NCBI RefSeq assembly: GCF_015082335.1
Contig: NZ_BLRL01000001.1
Location: forward strand, 496,001 to 560,000
Length of the DNA: 64,000 bases
From: Moritella sp. F3
GTDB lineage: Bacteria > Pseudomonadota > Gammaproteobacteria > Enterobacterales > Moritellaceae
Reading direction: 5' to 3'
This document shows, piece after piece, positions 36,625 through 46,743 of the stretch; within the stretch, counting starts at the first letter, position 1, and each line of letters opens with the position of its first letter. The position numbers were made by a program, and so were the translations under genes. The notes beneath the pieces are model-generated. The model did not search any database. It saw only the letters and a list, made by a program, of their open reading frames with translations, and was not told the DNA's origin.

Positions 36625-37545
36625 TTAAGCCGTATAAAAGGCATCTACAATTCCCCAGCCATCATTGGTTTTATCTTGTAAAGTACGCCAAAACTGTTCA
36701 GCTTCTACCGATAAACGCGCTCGATTGCGGTATAAGCGAACTTGATAAGGAATGCGATATACAGCAGGGGTAATCGGCACTAATTTACCCGACCTTAGTT
36801 CATCTTTAATCAAGCAATCTGGTAGCCATGCAACCCCCTTACCTCTTAGAGCCATCTCTTTGTGCAACTGACACACCGATGATTCAAATACCGGATGACA
36901 ATTAAAAGTCGGTTGTTGCATCTGCGCACTGCTAATCAGTCGTGCGCTATAGCTTTCTGAAGAGTAGCGTAAATACGGTACAGACTCTTCCCCAAGTTGA
37001 TACATAGGTAAACCAACATCATCGGCTTTCGTCACCAGTAGGAAATCACCGCCACCTAAAAACAGGTTTTGATACGGTGGTTGTAACAAGGATAAAATAT
37101 CAAACGCAAACAGAAAGTCACACTCGCCATTGGCTAATGATTTAACGGCTAAATCAACCCGTAAAATATCGACACTGTAAGTCAAAGATTGCGGGGATTC
37201 AGCAATATCCATTAGTTCGATTAACGTCGGCGAAGAAAGTGAATGTGGCGATGCAATACGTAGAGGATCAAGGATTGGTTGATCAATGCCATTTATTTGA
37301 TCTAAGCCTTGATTAAGCTGTTTCAACAAACTCTGTGCCAAACTACGAAATTGTTTACCTGCGGGCGTAAAGCGGATCGGTTGTGAACTGCGGTCGACCA
37401 ACTGCTGGCCAACCGCCGCTTCAAGGGCTTTAATATGCCGACCAAAAGCGGGTTGAGTAATGTGCCTCAATTGCGCCGCTTTGGAAAAGTTGCGAGTTTC
37501 ATTGAGGATTAGAAAATCCTCTAACCATTTACTGTCAAAACTCAT
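36625..37545 (-). CDS. LysR family transcriptional regulator next to purine genes
   Basis: 306 residues. LEDFLILNETRNFSKAAQLRHITQPAFGRHIKALE is the LysR helix-turn-helix; the effector domain follows from about residue 90. AAGGAG precedes the ATG by seven bases. It lies 138 bp before the deaminase gene, in the same direction, and probably regulates the deaminase and NCS2 permease in response to a purine (inference from position). Confidence 0.86.
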   Translation of the reverse strand: MSFDSKWLEDFLILNETRNFSKAAQLRHITQPAFGRHIKALEAAVGQQLVDRSSQPIRFTPAGKQFRSLAQSLLKQLNQGLDQINGIDQPILDPLRIASPHSLSSPTLIELMDIAESPQSLTYSVDILRVDLAVKSLANGECDFLFAFDILSLLQPPYQNLFLGGGDFLLVTKADDVGLPMYQLGEESVPYLRYSSESYSARLISSAQMQQPTFNCHPVFESSVCQLHKEMALRGKGVAWLPDCLIKDELRSGKLVPITPAVYRIPYQVRLYRNRARLSVEAEQFWRTLQDKTNDGWGIVDAFYTA

Positions 37546-37607
37546 CCTGCAACTCCTTGCTAAATTGAACGACTATTGTAACAACACACTCCCAAGGATA
37601 AAAACGA

Positions 37608-38819
37608 TTAACTGCATAAATTATTACGCCCCTTCGACTTACTGCGATAAAGTGCATTGTCAGCTAATCGTAATAGCGTCGAGTGATCAACGTCCTCGGT
37701 TGCTTTTAACGTCGCGATACCCAAACTACAAGTGATGTATTGAGAACAGCTTGAGTACGCATGTAAAATATGTAATTCCTCGATCGAGATAATGAGCCTT
37801 TGCATAAACAAAGCTGCCTCTTGCTCGGTACAATCAACCATAATAATCGCGAACTCTTCACCACCATAACGCGCAACGGTATCTGACGAACGTTGTACAT
37901 TCATATTTAAACAGTTGGCGACTTGTTTAATCACCTCATCACCGGCTTGATGACCATAGTTATCGTTATATAGCTTAAAATAATCAATATCGAGCATCGC
38001 CAACGATACCGAGCCACCCTTACGAAAAGCGCGTTTCCATTCAATTTTAAGTTTATCATCAAAATGACGACGATTAGCCAAACCAGTTAAACCATCGGTG
38101 CGGGCTTGTTTTTCTAATTTTGATTCAAACGAGCGCTCAACAATTCTCACCGCAAGCGTGCCAATCGCGATCATAATTAACAGCGCAGGGATAATCACAG
38201 CACCAATTGCCATCATCACTTTCTCGGTTTTTTTATCAAGTACCTCAACATCAATATGGATCCACAATGTCGCATCAATATCAGGCAATGAGTATTGATA
38301 AATAGCCTCCATGTATCCATCTTCAGTATATTTGACCACACTACGTGATGGTTGATTCTCAGTACTAAAATCAGCATCAATATCTGGCGTGATTAATAAT
38401 ATATCGACATAATCGTGTTTCATGGCTAATGCTTCTTGCTTACGCTGGTAGTTAATATCAATCACATTACCCACAAACGACTTTTCGGGATGCGCTATCA
38501 CCTCACCGTTTTCGTTAACAAGACAGACATAGTTACTCGGGTCATAGCTGCTGCCTTGAAAAATACCTTGAAATTGAGTGATAACATCTTCAGCCGCGGT
38601 GCCCTGACGAATACTCGTTTTTGTGAATGCTTCAAACTTTAATGCTTGTTGTTCATTCTGCTCCATCGCGACATCAAAAAGCGCATTCCATACCAGGTCA
38701 TAGGTAATCGGCATGGCAATGGCAACAACACTCGAAATCACGAATGCTAACGCAATAAATGTAGCGACAACCGCTTGCTTAGCATTATTTATAGAGCACC
38801 TAAATGGTATTTTCAACAT
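37608..38819 (-). CDS. Membrane diguanylate cyclase (GGDEF) with periplasmic sensor
   Basis: 403 residues from ATG 38817-38819 (AGG six bases before). TM1 at about 15-37; a periplasmic dCache-like domain of about 170 residues (YVCLVNENGEVIAHPEKSFVG); TM2 at about 205-230; then a GGDEF domain with active-site GGEEF and, five residues before it, RSSD, the inhibitory I-site. It should make cyclic di-GMP with product feedback. It starts 290 bp before, and divergently from, the glycosyltransferase gene. Confidence 0.9.
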   Translation of the reverse strand: MLKIPFRCSINNAKQAVVATFIALAFVISSVVAIAMPITYDLVWNALFDVAMEQNEQQALKFEAFTKTSIRQGTAAEDVITQFQGIFQGSSYDPSNYVCLVNENGEVIAHPEKSFVGNVIDINYQRKQEALAMKHDYVDILLITPDIDADFSTENQPSRSVVKYTEDGYMEAIYQYSLPDIDATLWIHIDVEVLDKKTEKVMMAIGAVIIPALLIMIAIGTLAVRIVERSFESKLEKQARTDGLTGLANRRHFDDKLKIEWKRAFRKGGSVSLAMLDIDYFKLYNDNYGHQAGDEVIKQVANCLNMNVQRSSDTVARYGGEEFAIIMVDCTEQEAALFMQRLIISIEELHILHAYSSCSQYITCSLGIATLKATEDVDHSTLLRLADNALYRSKSKGRNNLCS

Positions 38820-39108
38820 AACTAACCTAATAATAACAAAATACAGACTTAAAATAATTTTGGATATTAGCAAATACCCTACTTTTAAACCACGATTAAA
38901 AACATAAAGTAAGAGTTATTATTCAACACGTTAGGTTAATCACATCAGTATTATTCCAGAGCACCTCCAGACATAAAACACGATAAATCTTAATAAAGTT
39001 AACCAGCGTATCGATATAAAGCGAGGGATAATACAACAAGCCAGAGCAAAGCAGCTGTTGTGTCACTACAATTATGATAAGACCATCATTTGTTAGGTGA
39101 AAACAGAC

Positions 39109-40005
39109 ATGCTGATATCGATTTGTATGTGTACATATCAAAGAGAGCATGTCGTCAATACACTACAAAGTATTGCGGCATTGCGTCTACCTGAACACGT
39201 CAGTCTCGAAGTGATTGTCGTAGATAATGACGAACAAGGTTATGCCGAAATGCTCGTCAAAGGCCAAGCTAATATCATGGATATTCCTGTTTTTTACCGT
39301 CAAGAATCGGCAAAAAATATTGCTTTGGCACGTAACTGTTCCATCAATGATACCCAAGGGGAATGGGTCGCATTTATTGATGATGATGAAATAGCTGATC
39401 CAGACTGGCTCGCTAATCTATTATCCACCGCACAAACTTTTAAAGCTGATGCTGTATTCGGCCAAGTTAAATCAACCTATCCGAGCAACACCCCACAATG
39501 GATCATTGATTCTGGTGTATTTGAACGCCCTGCGGTGACTAACGGCCAAGAAGTCACGAGTGGTGCGACTAATTCGACTCTAATCAACCAAGCAGCCATA
39601 AAGAAATACCAACTCCGATTTGATGCTGATTATGGCTTAACGGGTGGCGAAGATGCTGATTTCTTTTATCGTTTGTATCAACATGGCGGTAAACTTGTTT
39701 GCTCAAATGAGGCATTTGTTAGTGAAGAAGTCGCTAATAACCGATTAAATATCAAGTATCTATTAAAAAGGGCTATACGCATAGGTGAAACTTACACCCG
39801 TTATCGTATGCAGCAGGCACCGTTAGTGAATAAATTCGCCTATTTATGTGACGTACTTTTCAAACTGATTATATTGTTGTTTATCGTATTAATAAAACTT
39901 CCCTTTGGGCAATCTAAATATGCAAAACCATTATTACAACTGGTTGATAAATACGGCAAGATAAGAGCCTTGTTCAGCACTAATACGGTAAAGCTATACA
40001 GTTAA
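39109..40005 (+). CDS. Family 2 glycosyltransferase
   Basis: 298 residues from ATG 39109 (AGGTGA eight bases before; the frame also opens at GTG 39097). GT-A fold signatures: ISICMCTYQR at the N-terminus, FIDDDEIADPDWL (DxD) and LTGGEDADFFYRL. A C-terminal hydrophobic stretch (about 248-270) suggests membrane attachment. It faces the polysaccharide operon and may add a sugar to the same glycan. A shared terminator follows. Confidence 0.82.
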   Translation: MLISICMCTYQREHVVNTLQSIAALRLPEHVSLEVIVVDNDEQGYAEMLVKGQANIMDIPVFYRQESAKNIALARNCSINDTQGEWVAFIDDDEIADPDWLANLLSTAQTFKADAVFGQVKSTYPSNTPQWIIDSGVFERPAVTNGQEVTSGATNSTLINQAAIKKYQLRFDADYGLTGGEDADFFYRLYQHGGKLVCSNEAFVSEEVANNRLNIKYLLKRAIRIGETYTRYRMQQAPLVNKFAYLCDVLFKLIILLFIVLIKLPFGQSKYAKPLLQLVDKYGKIRALFSTNTVKLYS

Positions 40006-40039
40006 TTGCTACCATTATAGATAGATAACCCGACAAAAT

Positions 40040-40074
40040 AAAAAGCGAGTCACCATCACAGTGACTCGCTTTTT
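40040..40074. terminator. Bidirectional terminator at the end of the polysaccharide operon
   Basis: AAAAAGCGAGTCAC (40040-40053) and GTGACTCGCTTTTT (40061-40074) form a 14-bp stem with A and T tracts, between the convergent GT2 gene and the SAF-dehydrogenase gene. Confidence 0.92.
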
Positions 40075-40119
40075 ATTAACTAGATCTTGCGCCTAAAATA
40101 CAGGACAAAGCGGTCTATT

Positions 40120-41391
40120 CTACCCTAAGCTAACGCGTTTAAGCTGGTTTAATTCTAAGCGCTGTTTTTCCAATACCATTTCACTGAACCGTTGTCGTAA
40201 TTCGCAGCCGTCTTTATGACCTAATATCTCCACTTGATGGAATAGGATGGGCTCGCCTTTATTAACATCAACCAGTAATGTAGCACCGGTTGCTAAGCCG
40301 AGAGGTAGTGCATGATCGTTGACTGAGCATTCAGCACTGGTCATCTCACCGTAATAATCATAACCACCAATACAATCAAGTTTATCGCCTTTTTTCAGGT
40401 CCCGCTTAGCGCGAGTCACAACATCCGATACTGGCGCCCCCATTGGACGAACCACAGATTGATGCTCAACAACATTCACGTATAAGCCGTACAAAGCTTC
40501 AATCCCCGGCATATGATACGGTAAATACAGCAAGTAATTAGGGCCATCACCCATTTTATAGTAAGACAGTGAATCTAATATCTCAGGTTTATCAGTGGAA
40601 ATGACCGCAAATACTCCACCACTGGGCTCAACGCCGCAAACAACTTCAATGACACCCGTTTGATTCAAAATCCCACCGTCTTCTTTTAGCTTTAATAAAC
40701 CAACAATATCTTCAAGTGTGCCTTTGGCTAAATGCATACCAGGTATATCAGCCACTAAGCCCGTTGCATTAGAAACAATAGTCATCTCCATCGACATTTT
40801 CGAGCCGTCCGCAAAAGACGCTATCATTGTTGGTTTTTGGCCTGACTTTTCAGCCCAAGGTAATACTGAATCAGGGTTAGCAAAGGAGTCATGGAAGCCT
40901 TTAAATTTTCCCACGGCCACAATCCCAAAACCCAGCACATCAGCATAATTATACAGATGCTTAATTAAGCCCGGTTCATCACCCCACATGTTACTGTAGA
41001 TCAAATCTTTTTCGCGAAAGAGCTCGGCAAGTACAGGCCCAACAAGTGCATCCGTTTCAGCGCTGACCACAAAGTGTTTATTCGCCGCTAGCGTCGCAAG
41101 CGCAAGTTCACAACCAAACTCTGTGTCACCCGTTAGTTCAACCACAATATCAGCGTCACTGCCGCAAAACTCTTCCAGATTATCGGCAATAATAGATAAG
41201 GGTAAATTAGCGTCCTTGAGTAAAGCAATGATAGGCGCCCGCGTTTTGGAATAAATCGAAACAACATCAATAAAATCCAGCAGCGTGATCTGTTGTATCA
41301 AGCCCTTACTGATATACCCAGCACCTGCAATAGCAACTTTAATATTCCCATGTTCGACTTTATATGCATCTAATAAATTACGATTAATCAT
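40120..41391 (-). CDS. NAD(P)-dependent oxidoreductase with C-terminal SAF domain
   Basis: 423 residues. N-terminal Rossmann motif VAIAGAGYISKGLIQQ as in homoserine-dehydrogenase-like (NAD_binding_3) proteins, a middle catalytic part, and a C-terminal region (about 335-400, RAKRDLKKGDKLD, CIGG and LPLGLATGATL) that matches the SAF/antifreeze fold of sialic acid synthases. It is the last gene of the rhamnose operon, 22 bp after rfbD. It may make or modify a branched or acidic sugar precursor; this is inference. Confidence 0.7.
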   Translation of the reverse strand: MINRNLLDAYKVEHGNIKVAIAGAGYISKGLIQQITLLDFIDVVSIYSKTRAPIIALLKDANLPLSIIADNLEEFCGSDADIVVELTGDTEFGCELALATLAANKHFVVSAETDALVGPVLAELFREKDLIYSNMWGDEPGLIKHLYNYADVLGFGIVAVGKFKGFHDSFANPDSVLPWAEKSGQKPTMIASFADGSKMSMEMTIVSNATGLVADIPGMHLAKGTLEDIVGLLKLKEDGGILNQTGVIEVVCGVEPSGGVFAVISTDKPEILDSLSYYKMGDGPNYLLYLPYHMPGIEALYGLYVNVVEHQSVVRPMGAPVSDVVTRAKRDLKKGDKLDCIGGYDYYGEMTSAECSVNDHALPLGLATGATLLVDVNKGEPILFHQVEILGHKDGCELRQRFSEMVLEKQRLELNQLKRVSLG

Positions 41392-41413
41392 TGATTTTCC
41401 CCAGCAGTAAAAG

Positions 41414-42325
41414 TTATGCCATTGTTATTGCAATAACATGACGTAACTTACACCGCCAATCCGAAGGTCTAAAGATCGGTGATATTTTATGACAATTTAA
41501 AATGCCATTTTTAGGCCTAGTGGCAATGGAAGCATACTCTACACTCGTCACCCCAATTAAATTTCGGCCCTGCTCACCGGATTGGTATTTATCTAACTCT
41601 TCAAAAATAGCGCAAGCAAAATCGAACCAACTTACCCCACTATATCGATCATTATCACCATCACTACAGAAGTTATAATCACCAAATCGATAACGGCCCG
41701 TTGCCGCCTGATAGTCCTTAGCGATATCAACAACTAAATTTGCCAGATCACCTGCATAAGTTGGACAGCCGACTTGATCGTTAACAACACGAATCGGCGC
41801 ATTCTTACGGCTAAGTAATAACATCGTCGTGACAAAGTTTTGCCCATACTCACTAAAAACCCAAGAGGTGCGAATAATGATGTAACGACTCAAATAAGTC
41901 TTTATATATTGTTCACCTTGCAGCTTTGTACGCCCGTATACGTTCAAAGGAGCTGGTCTATCGGCTTCCAAATAAGCATTATGATTGTGACCATCAAAAA
42001 TATATTCCGTCGAAAAATGAATCAATAGTGCACCTAGGTTATGGCATTGTAGTGCCAACAAATAAGGCCCATAAGCATTAACCGATTCAGCCACTACCGC
42101 ATCATATTCAGCCCTATCCACATCGGTATAACCCGATGCGTTAATCACCAAATCAGGCCTAAAACTCTTGAATACATTCTCAACCTGCTGTGCATTAGTA
42201 ATATCTAATGTGTCTATATCTGTAAATAGCACATCCCAACATTGATCTTGTATACGGTCTTTTATCGCTTGGCCTACCTGCCCTTCTTGCCCTATAACTA
42301 ATAGTCGATACATAAAGGTCGCCAT
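41414..42325 (-). CDS. rfbD: dTDP-4-dehydrorhamnose reductase
   Basis: 303 residues; an internal ATG at 42313 (MYRLLVIG) would give a more typical start. Rossmann GQEGQVGQ, NASGYTDVDRAE, FSTEYIFDG and YGRTKLQGE (catalytic Tyr-Lys) are RmlD signatures. It performs the final NAD(P)H reduction to dTDP-L-rhamnose. The C-terminal half is less typical, with an inserted region around SDGDNDRYSGVSW. Follows rfbC by 25 bp. Confidence 0.9.
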   Translation of the reverse strand: MATFMYRLLVIGQEGQVGQAIKDRIQDQCWDVLFTDIDTLDITNAQQVENVFKSFRPDLVINASGYTDVDRAEYDAVVAESVNAYGPYLLALQCHNLGALLIHFSTEYIFDGHNHNAYLEADRPAPLNVYGRTKLQGEQYIKTYLSRYIIIRTSWVFSEYGQNFVTTMLLLSRKNAPIRVVNDQVGCPTYAGDLANLVVDIAKDYQAATGRYRFGDYNFCSDGDNDRYSGVSWFDFACAIFEELDKYQSGEQGRNLIGVTSVEYASIATRPKNGILNCHKISPIFRPSDWRCKLRHVIAITMA

Positions 42326-42350
42326 TACTTAACATCTCTTAAAATATAGC

Positions 42351-42884
42351 TTAAAACAAGTCCTTAAACTTAAGACCCATTTTATCCTTATCTGACAGTA
42401 ACGGATTATTGCAAGGCCAATTGATGCTTAACTCAGGATCATTCCAAATCAAGCAACCTTCATCACTATTGTCATAATAGTCTGTACACTTATATTCAAA
42501 ATCAGCAAGATCAGACAACACCACAAAGCCATGTGCTAATCCCGGTGGTAACCAAAATTGCAGTTTATTCTCTGCATTTAATCGCACCCCATGCCACTTG
42601 CCGTAGCTAGGTGAATCTAAGCGAATATCGACCGCAACATCAAAAACCTCTCCCATAACGACTCGAACTAACTTGCCTTGTGGGTTGGTTTTTTGAAAAT
42701 GTAATCCACGTAACACGTTTTTCGAAGAACGAGAATAGTTATCTTGAACAAAGTCAAACTGACCACCTATCACATCGCGATAACGCACTGCTTGAAATGT
42801 TTCCATAAAGAAACCACGGTCATCGCCGAATACATCCGGTTGGATCACCAAGGCGCCTTCAATTGCGGTTTTTGATACTTTCAT
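42351..42884 (-). CDS. rfbC: dTDP-4-dehydrorhamnose 3,5-epimerase
   Basis: 177 residues, the normal RmlC length. FQDNYSRSSKNVLRGLHFQ (catalytic His) and FWLPPGLAHGFVVLSD, then YKCTDYY, are RmlC cupin signatures. It epimerises the 4-keto sugar in the third step. The ATG starts directly after the rfbA stop. Confidence 0.95.
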   Translation of the reverse strand: MKVSKTAIEGALVIQPDVFGDDRGFFMETFQAVRYRDVIGGQFDFVQDNYSRSSKNVLRGLHFQKTNPQGKLVRVVMGEVFDVAVDIRLDSPSYGKWHGVRLNAENKLQFWLPPGLAHGFVVLSDLADFEYKCTDYYDNSDEGCLIWNDPELSINWPCNNPLLSDKDKMGLKFKDLF

Positions 42885-43772
42885 CTACAGTTCCTCGCGA
42901 AGTAAACCGTAAAGGTATTGCCCATACTCGGTTTTCTGTAATAAACATGCCTGGTCTTCTAATTGCCCGCGCGTGATCCACCCCTTTGAAAACGCGATTT
43001 CTTCTAAGCAGGCCACTTTTAAACCTTGGTTATTTTCAATGGTTTGTACAAACATCCCAGCTTTCAATAAGGAATAATGCGTGCCAGTATCAAACCAAGC
43101 AAAGCCACGTCCAAAACGCTCAACATACAGCTCACCTGCCGCCAAATACATATTGGTGATATCAGTTATCTCAACTTCATTCCGAGCTGAGGGCGTTAAA
43201 GATTTGGCCATATTAATCACCCGATTATCATAAAAATATAACCCAGTAACAGCGTTATTCGACTTCGGTTTCTCGGGTTTTTCTTCAATGCTTATCGCAT
43301 TACCGTCTTTATCAAATTCGACCACGCCAAAACGTCCAGGATCTGTCACTCGGTAACCAAATACCGTCGCGCCAGTATCCTTGTTAGTCGCGTTTAATAA
43401 CTTCCCTGTAAAGTGTTGACCATAAAAGACGTTATCGCCTAATATCAAGCAGACATTATCATCGCCAATGAAGTCTTCACCAATAATAAATGCTTGCGCT
43501 ATCCCCTCTGGCCTAGGCTGCTCTGCATATTTAATATTAAGACCAAAAATCGAACCATCACCAAATAGATCTTTAAAATGTGGTAAATCTTCAGGCGTCG
43601 AAATTATTAAGATATCTTTGATATTCGCCAACATGAGTACCGAGATTGGATAGTAGATCATCGGTTTATCATAAATAGGTAGCAGCTGCTTTGAGACAGC
43701 TTTAGTAATGGGATGTAAACGCGTGCCAGATCCACCCGCTAACACAATACCTTTGTATTTTTTATTACCCAT
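42885..43772 (-). CDS. rfbA: Glucose-1-phosphate thymidylyltransferase
   Basis: 295 residues from ATG 43770-43772 (AGGAG nine bases before); the ATG at 43778 is also possible. [16 protein letters not shown] is the nucleotidyltransferase signature and LGDNVFYGQ and EKPEKPKSN complete it. It makes dTDP-glucose from dTTP and glucose-1-phosphate. Its start overlaps the end of rfbB. Confidence 0.95.
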   Translation of the reverse strand: MGNKKYKGIVLAGGSGTRLHPITKAVSKQLLPIYDKPMIYYPISVLMLANIKDILIISTPEDLPHFKDLFGDGSIFGLNIKYAEQPRPEGIAQAFIIGEDFIGDDNVCLILGDNVFYGQHFTGKLLNATNKDTGATVFGYRVTDPGRFGVVEFDKDGNAISIEEKPEKPKSNNAVTGLYFYDNRVINMAKSLTPSARNEVEITDITNMYLAAGELYVERFGRGFAWFDTGTHYSLLKAGMFVQTIENNQGLKVACLEEIAFSKGWITRGQLEDQACLLQKTEYGQYLYGLLREEL

Positions 43773-44865
43773 TAGCATTCTCTCCTCGACGTGTTAACTT
43801 ATAATCACCACTTAGAACTCGCTGCCACCATGTTGTATTATCTAAATACCATTGCACCGTTTTTTTAATACCTGTCTCAAATGTTTCTTGGGGTTGCCAG
43901 CCTAATTCTCGTTGTATTTTACTGGCATCAATCGCATATCTCAGATCATGCCCAGGTCGATCACCGACAAACTCAATAAGGTCTCGATAATAGGTGACAC
44001 CATTAGGTTTATCTGGCACCAGGTCCTCCAGTGCTTCACATAGACTATTGACGACGTCTATATTACGTTTTTCATTATGACCACCAATATTATAACTTTC
44101 ACCAATCAGCCCTGTTAGCGCCACGAGTACTAAAGCGCGAGCATGATCGTCCACGTACAACCAATCTCTAACTTGTAGGCCATCGCCGTAAACAGGTAAG
44201 GCTTGGCCATTTAACGCATTTAATATGATGTGCGGAATGAGTTTTTCAGGGAAATGGTAAGGGCCGTAATTATTTGAACAGTTCGTAATTAATGTAGGTA
44301 GGCCGTAGGTTCGTAACCAAGCGCGTACTAAATGATCTGCACTCGCTTTGCTTGCAGAATAAGGCGAACTAGGATCATAAGCCGTGGTTTCAACAAACAA
44401 GCCGCCTTTATTATCTTTACTGTCCTGATCTGCTAAATCACCAAAAACCTCATCGGTAGAAATATGATGAAAACGAAAACCAGCTTTTTTTTCACCCGTT
44501 AATGAAGACCAATAGACTCGCGCTGATTCCAATAAATTATAGGTACCGATGATATTTGTTTCAATAAAGCAATTAGGGCTTTCAATTGAGCGATCAACAT
44601 GCGATTCAGCTGCAAGGTGCATAATAATATCAGGTCTATGTTGATAAAATACGCGTTCAACCTCTTCCCGGTTGCAGATGTCGACATATTCAAACGCATA
44701 CTGCGAGGACAATTTCGAGGACAATAAAGCAGCTGGAATTGAATCCAGATTACCGGCATACGTTAAGCCATCAAGATTAACCACCTCGTAGTCCGTATCA
44801 GTCAGTATGTGTCTAATCACTGCGCTACCAATAAAACCAGCGCCACCTGTTACTAATATCTTCAT
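43765..44865 (-). CDS. rfbB: dTDP-glucose 4,6-dehydratase
   Basis: 366 residues. [19 protein letters not shown] motif, [19 protein letters not shown] and YSASKAS (YxxxK) are RmlB signatures. It dehydrates dTDP-glucose to the 4-keto-6-deoxy sugar, the second rhamnose step. It starts 2 bp after the GT2 stop, so the gene order is GT2-rfbB-rfbA-rfbC-rfbD. Confidence 0.95.
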   Translation of the reverse strand: MKILVTGGAGFIGSAVIRHILTDTDYEVVNLDGLTYAGNLDSIPAALLSSKLSSQYAFEYVDICNREEVERVFYQHRPDIIMHLAAESHVDRSIESPNCFIETNIIGTYNLLESARVYWSSLTGEKKAGFRFHHISTDEVFGDLADQDSKDNKGGLFVETTAYDPSSPYSASKASADHLVRAWLRTYGLPTLITNCSNNYGPYHFPEKLIPHIILNALNGQALPVYGDGLQVRDWLYVDDHARALVLVALTGLIGESYNIGGHNEKRNIDVVNSLCEALEDLVPDKPNGVTYYRDLIEFVGDRPGHDLRYAIDASKIQRELGWQPQETFETGIKKTVQWYLDNTTWWQRVLSGDYKLTRRGENANG

Positions 44866-44867
44866 AG

Positions 44868-45737
44868 CTATTGCTCGTAATTAACGCTTGAAGAACGCTG
44901 ATTTTGTGACTTTCGTGCTGTTGGAATGTTCGGTTTTAATAAATACTGAAAATGGTAAATGAATGCATCGCGAATATGGAAACGTAAAACCCGATTACTA
45001 AATACATCCTTGAAACCACCCGCACTACAACGTAATCCATCTGCACCAACGACTATCTCGCTCTCGTAATGCACTTTATAACCAAGTTCCCAGCACTTAT
45101 AACAAATATCGGGGTCTGCCATAAAGATAAAATAACGACAGTCAAAACCACCAATTTTATCCCAAAGGTGACGACTTATAGCCATGAATGAGGATTGTAA
45201 CCAGTCCACATTGGCAGGTTTAAAGTAATCAAACTCCCCATATTCGTAGTACTCTGCGATTCCTTTGAGCAACGGCAAACGTCTGAATGAAGAGCGACGT
45301 AAAACTTGAGCAGCTAGATTAGGAAAGCGACGCACAGTATCAGGTGTCGAACCATCATCATTCATCTGCCTAGTACCCACAATCCCAACTTCAGGATCTC
45401 GTTTATAAATAGCGATGATATCAGCTAATATACTGACAGATGTCCATTCAATATCCGGATTAACAAACAGTAGATAATCGCCATTACACAAGTCAGCACC
45501 TTGATTACAACCGCGGGTGTAGCCATTATTTTGCTTATTAAAAAATAACTTAACATTATCACTCTGTTGATATTGAGATAGTATTTGTTGATTACCGCTA
45601 TCCATTGAATTATCGATAATGATCACTTCAGTATCAAAATCACCTTGCTGTGCCAGTATCCTTTCGACATTATTTACAACGCGTTCAGCTTTAAAGAAAT
45701 CAACAATAACAACAGAAATTAATATTTTCTTAGCCAT
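44868..45737 (-). CDS. Family 2 glycosyltransferase, rhamnosyltransferase-like
   Basis: 289 residues. [21 protein letters not shown] and IDNSMDSGN at the N-terminus, [22 protein letters not shown] (DxD-like) and a late [17 protein letters not shown] match the WbbL-like rhamnosyltransferase group. With rfbBACD adjacent, transfer of L-rhamnose is likely. It overlaps the Alg14-Alg13 fusion gene by 8 bp. Confidence 0.83.
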   Translation of the reverse strand: MAKKILISVVIVDFFKAERVVNNVERILAQQGDFDTEVIIIDNSMDSGNQQILSQYQQSDNVKLFFNKQNNGYTRGCNQGADLCNGDYLLFVNPDIEWTSVSILADIIAIYKRDPEVGIVGTRQMNDDGSTPDTVRRFPNLAAQVLRRSSFRRLPLLKGIAEYYEYGEFDYFKPANVDWLQSSFMAISRHLWDKIGGFDCRYFIFMADPDICYKCWELGYKVHYESEIVVGADGLRCSAGGFKDVFSNRVLRFHIRDAFIYHFQYLLKPNIPTARKSQNQRSSSVNYEQ

Positions 45738-46743
45738 AAGAATCTTCTCTTTGCTCTACGAATAATTTTTTATCGATGACGGCTGCAAATGCATGATTAG
45801 TGATATCAATTGTTTGGTCATATCTCGGGATCGCTATTAGCTCAGCTAACGAATACACAGGTAATAATTCATCTGGGTAAATAACGGTCATATTGGAATT
45901 ACTTAGTTCTTTTGCTATTTGCAGTTGATGATCATCAGAAAACTCACCAAATTGCTCTAACCTCGGTACAAAGATCACTTTCTTTTGATAGACAAGCATC
46001 TGATTAATACTACCTACACCACAATGGCTAATAACCAGGCTGCTTTCTTTGACAAGATCATCCATTTTATCTTTACCAACCATATCAACAACCTCACCAT
46101 TAGCTGGCTTCACCGAAACTTCAAAACCACCCGTTTGAATAAACCAACGTACGTTTGGATCATGGTAAATATCAAGTTTTTCCAGCGCTGCAATCAGACG
46201 TGGAAACGGGTAAGAATTAGTTCCCATAGTGACTAACACTAATGGACTCTCAGGCGGTGATAACGGCGTCAGTACTTTGTTCGCCTTTCCCTCTAAATCA
46301 AAAGTTTTACCCGCATAGTCGACATTATATTCGCTAGCAACAGGTTCCCATTGCGACATAAATTCATCATACAGTTTGTATTTATGGATCAATTGACCTG
46401 TATTCGACAATTCAACTACCCGCGATAAGGTATCCAAATAAACAAATCTTAGCGGTAAGAATTTACACACCAGAGCAAAAGGTAAAACGATTGGCCCACC
46501 AGTGGTAAATACGGTATGCGGTCTCTCTTTAACAAGCACGTACAAGGCATAGAAAATATTAACAAAGTGAATAAAAGCATTTTTCTGCGTTGACCAAATG
46601 GTGTAAATCTTCTTGATTTTATCGTCCTTAACAAGTGCTTTAGTCGTCACTAACACAATTTCATCAACATGATTACAAGCGCATAGTGCCTGAGTTAAAT
46701 GCCCACCAGCAGACGCGATCAATAGCACTTTTTTATTTTGCAT
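45730..46743 (-). CDS. Fused Alg14-Alg13-like glycosyltransferase
   Basis: 337 residues from ATG 46741-46743, GGAG seven bases before. Residues 1-160 resemble Alg14/PssD/EpsE (LLIASAGGHLTQAL, VFTTGGPIVLPFALVC, FVYLDTLSR). Residues 165-300 resemble Alg13/PssE/EpsF (LVLVTMGTNSYPFPRLI, VISHCGVGSINQML). In many bacteria these are two genes that form one enzyme adding a sugar to a lipid-linked intermediate; here they are one chain. Overlaps both neighbours by a few bases. Confidence 0.82.
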   Translation of the reverse strand: MQNKKVLLIASAGGHLTQALCACNHVDEIVLVTTKALVKDDKIKKIYTIWSTQKNAFIHFVNIFYALYVLVKERPHTVFTTGGPIVLPFALVCKFLPLRFVYLDTLSRVVELSNTGQLIHKYKLYDEFMSQWEPVASEYNVDYAGKTFDLEGKANKVLTPLSPPESPLVLVTMGTNSYPFPRLIAALEKLDIYHDPNVRWFIQTGGFEVSVKPANGEVVDMVGKDKMDDLVKESSLVISHCGVGSINQMLVYQKKVIFVPRLEQFGEFSDDHQLQIAKELSNSNMTVIYPDELLPVYSLAELIAIPRYDQTIDITNHAFAAVIDKKLFVEQREDSYG

